From Sipunculus nudus (lineage: Eukaryota; Annelida; Sipuncula; Golfingiida; Sipunculidae): 64,000 bases of DNA. Shown here piece after piece: positions 56,551-64,000 of the stretch. The notes below the pieces were generated by a model. The model ran no database searches. It had not been told where the DNA came from and worked only from the letters and a program-made list of their open reading frames with translations. Position 1 is the stretch's first letter. Each line of letters opens with the position of its first letter. The position numbers were made by a program, and so were the translations under genes. The DNA lies in contig CM049315.1 in assembly GCA_026874595.1 (NCBI GenBank), forward strand, positions 5,206,664-5,270,663, read 5' to 3'.

Positions 56551-59500
56551 CCCCCCTTACTTGAAGAAAGAAGACATCTTGGCCGTATACAGGCAAAAAC
56601 AATTTTTAACAGACGTACATTACAGCCTCAAAGTAAAAAAAAAAACCCTGGGGACAGAGATTCCAGGAAAAACAATGAGCTTGAAATTGTGCTTGGAGAT
56701 GACAGGTCTGGCAGTATTTATCTTATATAACTGTAATATCTTAATCTGTTCCCCCTCCCACAATTTGGTGTATTGGTAAGTTTATTCAAATATACACATC
56801 AGATAGTAATTGAATGATAACAACATAGAATCGCATTGCATGCATCTCTAAAACATAAAAGTTTGCAAAATATTTTGCATAATGTCCAAATTGGCTGCAT
56901 TGTGTCAGCATAGCACGAAATATAAGACAGTCCTAGTCATAAATCGCTGAGCATGTAGCATTCAGAAATGTCTTTCATTTTAACTTTGCACAAGGTGGCA
57001 AGTCCATAGGCAGATTTTTATTTATTGTATTGCTATATATCTTTAATATATATGTTAGGGGCACTGCTGCTGGGCAACATCAACTGTATCCCCCGCGTTG
57101 TATCTTGTAGCTGTGCTGAACATACTAGTGTGTGCAGGAGGCAGAACATGTACGTCTTTCTCCTGCAAAGAAATAAAACAACGCCGCAGTATCTATTCAA
57201 CACAAATTTTATCACAATATATATCAATAATGAACAACTCTGACTTAAAAGTCAATGTGATTTTCTTTTTTTTTTAATGACTACCCCTTAGAGCTTACAG
57301 GTCTGAATAACTTTACATTTTTTTGCTGATCAGGTTAATGTAACAATTATCATATACAGGGTTGAATGAAGTATATGGTCAGGTCATAACAATACATTAC
57401 CAGGGTTTATATGTACCTAAATGGATGCCAACTTGCATGAATAACAATTAAACTCAAAGTATAATCAAATGTTTTCATCATCAATTGTTATATTGGGTTA
57501 TGCAAGTTATGTTATACTAATAGGAAAAAAGTAAATACCCTTAAACTGTAAACTGTAATAATAGAATACTATATCAGTTTGCAAAGGGACCAACAGAACA
57601 GTTGGTCAAAATATGAATAAAATATCACACTATTTATTATAAATATCACACTATTTATTCAATTCTTCAATGCAAGAGAGTAAACCAGCTAATAACAAGC
57701 TAACAGTAATATATTGGGTGTAATTCCTAAATCAACGTGTCTGTTTTAATAGATGTAATTACATACATTTAATGTTTAAATCCAGTAGTTTAAAATGCGT
57801 ACTACTAGAAGTAGAAATGAGCTGTTTATTTTAAATGTCCTATGTTGTTCATATTACTAAACTGTGTGAAAGTTGGTTAATGGCATCCCCACATATTACA
57901 ATATGTTTCCTGTTCGTAAATGCCACCTTAAACACACTTGACAGTCACCAAACACGCATACTTTCCAGCCAGATTTAACTAATCTGGGATTACTAGACTT
58001 GTCAGTATTTCCTGACACTCGAAAGGTACACAAAGCTACTGCACTGATAAGCGTTTTTACAGCTGACTGCTTAATAAACAGAGACATGACATAAGGCCAG
58101 GTGCTTAGTTGATATCAGACTTTATATATACAGGATTATATAGTGTGAATTGTGGACCACTGATATAAAATGAGTGTTTGGGAGTCACAAAGGCCATTGC
58201 GTGTTACATCATCTGATAGCAGTATTTTGGCTCGACAAATATGCCTGAACTTGTGACTTGTATTATCTCACTGTGAATGCACATGTGACTGGGCATGTGA
58301 TAGATTCTCACAATATAGCTATTTACTGACTTTAAAAATACCTCTTTCAGTTGTGTCAGGTGATAACTAGGGGCTTTATTTTTCTATGCACAACAGAAAT
58401 ATATTTAAACTGTATCTCAGAGAGAACTAGTGGCGTTAATTATATAATACGTTACGTTAGTTATATAAATTATTCAGGGGGGAACTCCTATGTCTGGTTT
58501 GTTATTTAGTAATATTTACCACTTAAGAGTTTTCATTAAAAGTTTAGATGATTGATTTTAACCACACAAAAATACCCATTACGAATCAAATCTAAAGACT
58601 ACTGACCTTGGCCCTTAAACAACAAATTCTGCACCTGCACTTAGTATCAAATTATATGTTATCCATTTGAGCCTTAGTTATACATTTTTTGGTGTTTGTA
58701 TTTTTTCTGTTTTTAGTTTTATTTATTTTAATTTCATAGACTCGTACTACAAAATTGGTATCACTACTACTTTCACGATTATATGTTAATGTTGATAAAA
58801 TTCATTTTAAAATGAGAAATTACTTGTTTTATTTGTTCTAACATCAAATTTTAATTGTTAAATAAATTATGATCTTAGGCATTTAAATAACTATGGAATG
58901 TACTTTATAAAATTTTTATCTTATTGTATACTTTTAAATAAACTTTTCCCTTATTGGTTCAGTTGGTGAAAATATTGTCTGCTTGGCCCTGTAACATGAA
59001 AACAAACTGAATATTAGATGAAACATCTCACTAATTGCTACCAGAGAATGACAGAAGATTCACAGGCGTTGGCATTCATGACTTTTTACAGGGTCAGCCT
59101 ATATATAGTTATTCAGATTCAAGTGCACGCACTCTAAGTGGTTTCCTAAGATGTGTACTTTTTTAAAGAAAAATTTGTTTAATTATCATTTTTGTAGGCT
59201 TATGTGCTTACATCTTTAAAAGGTTAAAAATTGTTATATATTGTTCAGACACCATATTAAACTCTTAAATCCAGCCTTATAGATCTAACAAAGATGAAGA
59301 CTGATATTATTATTTTTAGACTGTATTATATGCTTACTTTAACATTTTTTATTTTAATGATTGTTATATGGATTAAAATGGGACATATTGATATATCAAT
59401 ATTTTTCTCAGTTTGTCGATTTTTATGTCAACTAATTAAAGTCTGCACTTTATCACTCTGTATGAATCTATACATATATATGTAGCACGTAATCAGAATA

Positions 59501-59583
59501 ATTAATAAATGAACGATTGCCTGTCCCCTTTTTATCATAACAATGATAAATTTCTGCATTGCGAAAAAAAGGATTTTTTAGAG

Positions 59584-59586
<3 letters not shown>
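56551..59586. other. gene-free AT-rich stretch between the direct repeats
   Basis: About 3 kb of high AT content with no open frame of note, no polymerase-like or other coding sequence, and only a short local duplication (AATATCACACTATTTATT twice, about 57620-57660). Confidence 0.6.
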
Positions 59587-59630
<44 letters not shown>

Positions 59631-59632
59631 TA
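59587..59632. repeat. (TA)n(CA)n compound microsatellite
   Basis: (TA)n running into a short (CA)n, the reverse order of the other compound tracts. Confidence 0.97.
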
Positions 59633-59829
59633 TCAACGCTTACTTGACATAACAACCTTTAAACCTCATCTTTTACATGAACTTAATTAGCACACTGCTC
59701 CATTTCTATACAATTAGTTCATTCTGCCTTACCTGGCTATGTACTATTAACATACATTAATGTACATCAAAACAAAAGTGGCACATACCTGTGGCAAAAA
59801 GTACAATACTTTAGAACATTTTCTCACAA

Positions 59830-60400
59830 TATAAGCCTACCTCAGGGCCGATTATTTGACATAACATTGGTGTCATTCTATACACACTGGTTGCCCGAAG
59901 CCACAGTTTTTTCGTATTTCTTTAGTTATACAGCCAGTCCTCGTTTTTGCGCTATTGGTAAGTTTTCAAACTATCGCGGCAGGCTACTACTATACCGGTT
60001 CGCCTTATGTCGACACATGTTTGAACCTTTCGAGCGCTGAGGTAATTTTTTATGCCATTGAATTACAGAAGTTCCCTATTTCCAGCCTACCTAGGGCCAT
60101 GTCTCGTGTCATTTACAGCAATTCTATATTTCCAGCCATTTGGGGCCATTTTTCATGTCAACTAAGGCAATGCAATATTTCTAGCCTCATTGCTAATCAT
60201 GGTTATTGCCAATATAAGCGATCTTATAAGGTACAGGCATGTCTCCGTTACTACTTTATAAATTTTCGTGTCGGTGGACAGCGGCCACGCTTACCTATGC
60301 TATGGCAATTCTCTTTAAAAGGTCACGGGGCCAATTTATCATGATATCTACATAAAATCTATTTAACCAGCCTCTTAGGGCCCTTTTTGATACGTACTAT
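59830..60400 (+). repeat. degenerate ~53-bp repeats and a fragment of the direct-repeat family
   Basis: TATTTC(C/T)AGCC begins degenerate units at about 60071, 60125 and 60174; AGCCTACCTCAGGGCC (59836) and AGCCTCTTAGGGCC (60367) are outliers of the same wording. GCGGCAGGCTACT...TTCGCCTTATGTCGA at 59974-60011 is a fragment of the direct repeat (compare 60794-60827). The 129-codon frame 59955-60344 runs through these units and is probably a repeat translation. Confidence 0.45.
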
Positions 60401-60644
60401 AGTATATTGTACTCTATGACACTAAACACAAACACAAAATTCACATACTGTAGTATTTCCGGGAATCTGGAACTTCTTGATCGGGAGTGCTTCTTCATCT
60501 TCACGCTTCTTAATTTATCTACCTAACTTCTTTGTGTGGCAGTTCATTTTTTAAATTTTGAAGAACAAATATTGCCAAAAATGCAGGTCAGAATCACTGC
60601 TCGTAAGTATTTTAGATTTACAAGCTGGCAAACGCTCGCCAAAT

Positions 60645-61045
60645 GTAGGATTTTTCACACAGATAATAGAAAACAACACAGAATTTTAGGTTTAAATTAC
60701 CAAGTTGCCGAAATATCTGTCCTTTATATTATACTGCCAGTCTGATGTCAGGTACTGTCAGGTACACGTGATAAACAGGGAGCTAGAAAGTCGCGGCAGG
60801 CTACTGAACTTCGCTTTATGTCGATTATACTTAAGCCCCTTAACACGTCTAAATGACTAAACCTTGTGCTGACCAGACGTGGGCCATTGGCCCACGTCTG
60901 CATTATTCAGGTGCAAGCAGAAGAGTGGTCAGGCCTGAACATTCCCGGCTGAAGGCTAGTCTACTTTTCAATAGGCGTGACCTATTAATGGGCCAGTCTA
61001 AAAACTGATAGCTGACGGGTAGTACGCCTCATGTCTTATACCCCG
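60645..61045 (+). repeat. long direct repeat, copy 2
   Basis: Homologous to 56175-56550. It differs by a GTCAGGTAC(T) duplication at about 60746-60763 and an insertion after the palindrome (GCATTATTCAGGTGCAAG). The palindrome here is CAGACGTGGGCCA-t-TGGCCCACGTCTG, perfect over 27 bp (60874-60900). A plus frame of 69 codons starting at 60536 enters the repeat and ends at the shared TGA. Confidence 0.85.
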
Positions 61046-61462
61046 ATTTCCGCCTAAAGTTCCTGTTGTACATGTTTATATTATTTTGGTGGGTGTCCCA
61101 GGTGTAATGAACTAGTGGATATAAACGAAGCGAACAGCCTGTGTGCGATTGGTTCTGCGTTTTCTGGCCTATTTTTTTTATAAAAGGTTTAAGGGATTAT
61201 CTTTCTATGATAAATGTCATATATCGGTATGGGCCCCTTTAAGTATCGAATTGGATGTTCCGGTATTCAGTTTTTAGATGACAGGAATGGAGGACAAGTT
61301 ATTATAGTTGAGTTGATTTTGAGTATTCCTCTCTTTTTTACAAAAAAAGTAACTGTGAAATAGACGGTAGAATGGAAACGATTCTATGGTCGCCAATTCT
61401 CGGTCTTAAATCATATGGGCACGGGTCCTATGTTCTCGATCTTCAATCCCTCTCAGTCGTTA
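61046..61462. other. gene-free stretch
   Basis: No supportable feature. Confidence 0.55.
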
Positions 61463-61493
61463 TCTCCCTCTATCTCTCTGTTTCTCTCTCTCT

Positions 61494-61531
<38 letters not shown>
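61463..61531. repeat. (CT)n(TA)n compound microsatellite
   Basis: A polypyrimidine CT-rich tract at 61463-61495 followed by (TA)n at 61496-61531. Confidence 0.97.
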
Positions 61532-61534
<3 letters not shown>

Positions 61535-62937
61535 ATTACATACACATATACTTTAGGTTATTATATGTTCACTCAGCTGAATTATTTAACGATCTCTGCC
61601 CTCTCTCTTTCGTCTTGGCAGGTGCACCGTCAAATGTCACGCCCGGTGACATTTATGCTGATTGAGGAAGAAATTTTTTAATGTCCCTGAGGAAGCATCT
61701 GATCTGGTGATTTCAGGTGCTCTGTAGCTGGAATTTAAATGCTAAAAAAGAGCGGCAGCACGCTTGTCAGTAGTAATGTCACAATCCCCTGCCGAGATGA
61801 TCGCATTAGTGTCAGTCTCTCGGTGGATCACGACATCCCTACTCGTGGCACATAACGACATACTCATTTGTGGCAGGCCACCTGCAGGTCCCGGCGGGAG
61901 ACATGCCAGCAGGGACGCTGTCACCGCATTGCTGGACATTAAAACCAACGGTGCCTTTCGCAGAGTATGTCCTACTTCAAATCAGACATAATTATAAAGC
62001 CAAAAGAGGTTGCTTTCTCAAACACTGTACACGTAAATTTTGAAACTCTTAATCAATTTTAATTTTCAAAAGAAATATACCAATGTTGAGCTTCTGCCCC
62101 TTTTTCTGTCAGGCAAATAAAATAGTAAAATCTCGAAGAACTATCAAGTTGTTATGATGTGATTTCTCTTGTTTAGCAAATAAATCTGTTATTATATTGT
62201 TGTCCTCTGGTCATATGAAATCGGTATAAAAAATATATAATAAAATATAACAATATGGCACTTAGTTGCTTAATAGCACTCATTTATATCACCCTTGGAG
62301 AGAACACTAAGGGAAGTTTTGTTATGACTTAATAAAAACTGAAAACCTGGCTCCACAGTTTAAGAAATTCATAATGTCAAAACTGTTCTGACAATACCGC
62401 TCCTCGGTCGCTAGATGCAGTGTAATTTTAACTGTTGTAACTATCCATCTATTTTGATCTATACAACGATGTGTGTAAACAGAATCAGGAGCTCTGTTGT
62501 GATAATGAAGCATTGTAAGCATGAATAATTTGTAAACTGAATATGACTTCGGAACAAATATTTTTTTCTAGACCTTGTTGAGCTACTTTCGCCTATCTGG
62601 GTAAATTGGGACTGAAATGTAATTCCAAACATCGTTTGGAAGAAAACTAAAGCTGACCTGTTGTTTATTTTCACACAACAACGAAAATTACGGAATACAC
62701 ACACGCAGTCCTGTAGAGCTTTGTTGCGGGAATATTAGTAAAAATCAAAGTGTTACTTTATTATACAAACCTTTTGCATATAATTGCAGTACCACTTACG
62801 TGCACTTTTCACATACGCATGTATTGTGAATGGAGCGCCATTTCTTGATAAAATTATATTGACAAAGAGAACAAAGGCAATGGGATCGGAAAGGGGGAAT
62901 GTTTCGAAACAAGATCACACGGCAAAGGGACCGGAAA
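61532..62937. other. no confirmed gene; palindrome and GC-rich patch
   Basis: CTCTCTCTTTCGTCTTGGCAG (61600-61620) is a good 3' splice-site look-alike, but the three following frames stop after 8 to 19 codons. The inverted repeat AAATGTCAC-gcccg-GTGACATTT lies at 61632-61654. 61740-61950 is GC-richer with opposing frames of 68-75 codons and no motif. The remainder is AT-rich. Confidence 0.4.
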
Positions 62938-62950
62938 GGAAGTGACGTCA
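62938..62950 (+). promoter_or_regulatory. composite ETS-CRE site GGAAGTGACGTCA
   Basis: GGAAGT (ETS core, with a further CCGGAAA just upstream at 62931) overlaps a full palindromic CRE, TGACGTCA (62943-62950). GTTTGTTTAG (forkhead-like) follows within 10 bp. Such composites are common in animal promoters. No clear first exon follows; a 62-codon frame at 62899-63087 has no motif. Confidence 0.4.
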
Positions 62951-63454
62951 TCGTTTGTTTAGTTTTCCTAAACTCAGTTTTTTATAACTTGACACGGCTT
63001 CCTGTAGACACGTCCCATCTCCTACCGTCATCTCACTCATTTAATCTCGTTAGGCGTGAAGACCAGCAAGATATCTACCGTAATTGATCGTGAAAATACA
63101 TTTCTCTCCCCGGAGACGCCATTATCAGAGTGGCAGCCCATTTCCAATTTCTCTGCAGGAGTTTCCGTTCAGGTTGCATTGCTAAGACGTTATGCTTGTT
63201 TATAGCGTCGCAAGCAAAGCCTGTTAATTCACCAAACCAACATTCATGGCAAAATAAGACAACAAATAAATAAACGAGACAGAACTATCCTCTCTGGGGT
63301 TGACCGGATGACAAAAACCTCAGCTTCATCAGTCAACCAGACCGCCATGGAATCAACCACACACACTATATAACTTACTTTTTCAAGTGACAAAATTAGG
63401 AGCAAACTCGTTTCGGGGAAAAAACATAACTTTTTGTTCCCTTTGTTTCTTTTA
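62951..63454. other. gene-free stretch
   Basis: It lies downstream of the ETS-CRE site. No splice-bounded exon is recognised on either strand. Confidence 0.5.
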
Positions 63455-63796
63455 AAAAAGTACAAGCAAATTTAAATGTTTCAGAGTAATTATTTTGTCA
63501 CGTTTACACAATAACAAAAAGGCTTACAGAATGCAATGACTCGGTGAAGGCGGCGCAGTTTCTCCTGTGAGTGAGCAAATAAATAATATTATCTGTGTTA
63601 GGATTAGCGCTGGCAATGGTGAGCTATCAGAGTTTGTCTGTCCCTTTTTTTTTTTATTTAGCACCAACGACCGATTATGTTTGGTATCTGCACTCTGCGT
63701 AAATACTGGAGTCATTGCATTCTGTAAGCCTTTTTGTTATTGTGTAAACGTGGCAAAATAATTACTCTGAAACATTTAAATTTGCTTGTACTTTTT
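63455..63796. repeat. near-perfect inverted repeat, 88-bp arms, 166-bp spacer
   Basis: The left arm 63455-63542 (AAAAAGTACAAGCAAATTTA...) and right arm 63709-63796 (...TTTGCTTGTACTTTTT) are complementary at 87 of 88 positions; the only difference is in GTCACGTTTAC versus GTAAACGTGGC. The spacer contains GCGGCGCAGTTTCTCC, AGCGCTGGCAATGG and a run of T. No target duplication flanks the outer ends. It could be a recent inverted duplication, a foldback element, an expressed hairpin or an assembly artefact. Confidence 0.95.
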
Positions 63797-64000
63797 GTAT
63801 TATAATTGACGGTGGAGGCAATCAACCGTCGTCACGCCTCTGTGGTCTTTCTGTTTGACGTATTTGGAACGAGGGAACGATGTCATATCTGTCATACTTT
63901 TATCACAATCCCTGACATTTATAAAGGCTCTTTCGCAGTGCCATATTTCAGACAATAGGCTTTGTGGCTGACCCATAACAACTCGGCCCATGGTAAAGCC
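63797..64000. other. window end, no feature
   Basis: The last 204 bases contain no recognised exon or repeat. Only minus frames without motifs are open. Confidence 0.5.

Noticed and set aside
59955-60344. 129-codon plus frame as a gene
   Set aside because: It runs through degenerate ~53-bp repeats and a fragment of the direct-repeat family; no domain recognised.
56175-61045. LTR retrotransposon with the direct repeats as LTRs
   Set aside because: The repeats lack TG...CA ends and target duplication, and the intervening 4.1 kb has no gag or pol frames.
61601-61681. Exon after CTTTCGTCTTGGCAG
   Set aside because: All three frames stop within 8 to 19 codons and none continues the P-loop exon correctly (Lys would be followed by Cys, not Ser/Thr).
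1-64000. CRISPR array, prokaryotic operon, rRNA gene or intact tRNA gene
   Set aside because: The tandem repeats have no unique spacers of constant length, coding density is far too low for a prokaryote, no rRNA words were seen, and the tRNA-like segments do not form acceptor stems.

Overview
The window looks like gene-poor, AT-rich nuclear DNA of a multicellular animal, most likely a marine mollusc. The evidence is: no dense coding; long (TA)n, (CA)n and (AAT)n microsatellites; many tandem and dispersed repeats; tRNA-derived SINEs; small inverted-repeat elements; and the GTGACCTTGACCTTTGACC repeat family with GGACGG-rich tails that I remember as common in bivalve and gastropod genomes. The taxonomic call rests on memory of repeat style, not on a search. 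No prokaryotic operon, CRISPR array, rRNA gene or complete protein-coding gene is visible.

Layout. 0-20 kb is repeat-rich: a 66-bp satellite (0.8-2.5 kb), a GGCGAC/GTCGCC element (11.4-12.1 kb), a minus-strand tRNA-derived SINE (12.7 kb), two copies of the GACCTTGACC element (14.0-15.1 and 16.9-17.7 kb) and a 32-bp satellite (19.2-20.1 kb). 20-35 kb holds a 47-bp satellite (23.8-24.3 kb), a 37-bp satellite (30 kb), two inverted-repeat MITE-like elements (29.5 and 32.9 kb) and oppositely oriented GGACTC/GAGTCC arrays (31.5-33.8 kb). 35-48 kb is the most gene-like part: a TATA box followed by a possible first coding exon with a Rho-like P-loop and a splice donor (38.2-38.4 kb), a GC-richer stretch with a perfect GGTCACGTGACC site and an X-box (42.4-42.8 kb), and a CCAAT-box promoter with a short first coding exon and splice donor (45.7-45.94 kb), all read on the plus strand. 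48-64 kb is mostly non-coding: a SINE with a perfect 13-bp target-site duplication (51.2-51.5 kb), a pair of long direct repeats 4.47 kb apart (56.2 and 60.6 kb), an ETS/CRE composite site (62.9 kb) and an 88-bp near-perfect inverted repeat (63.5-63.8 kb).

How parts may work together. If the two exon candidates are real they are the starts of two genes, or of alternative transcripts, running rightward; their downstream exons were not found and may lie beyond the window or in very short exons I cannot recognise. Nearly all other open frames are chance frames or translations of satellites. The observations I would check first are the P-loop exon, the CCAAT promoter exon, the inverted repeat at 63.5 kb, and the direct-repeat pair with uneven divergence and a palindrome that changes by a compensatory base-pair swap.
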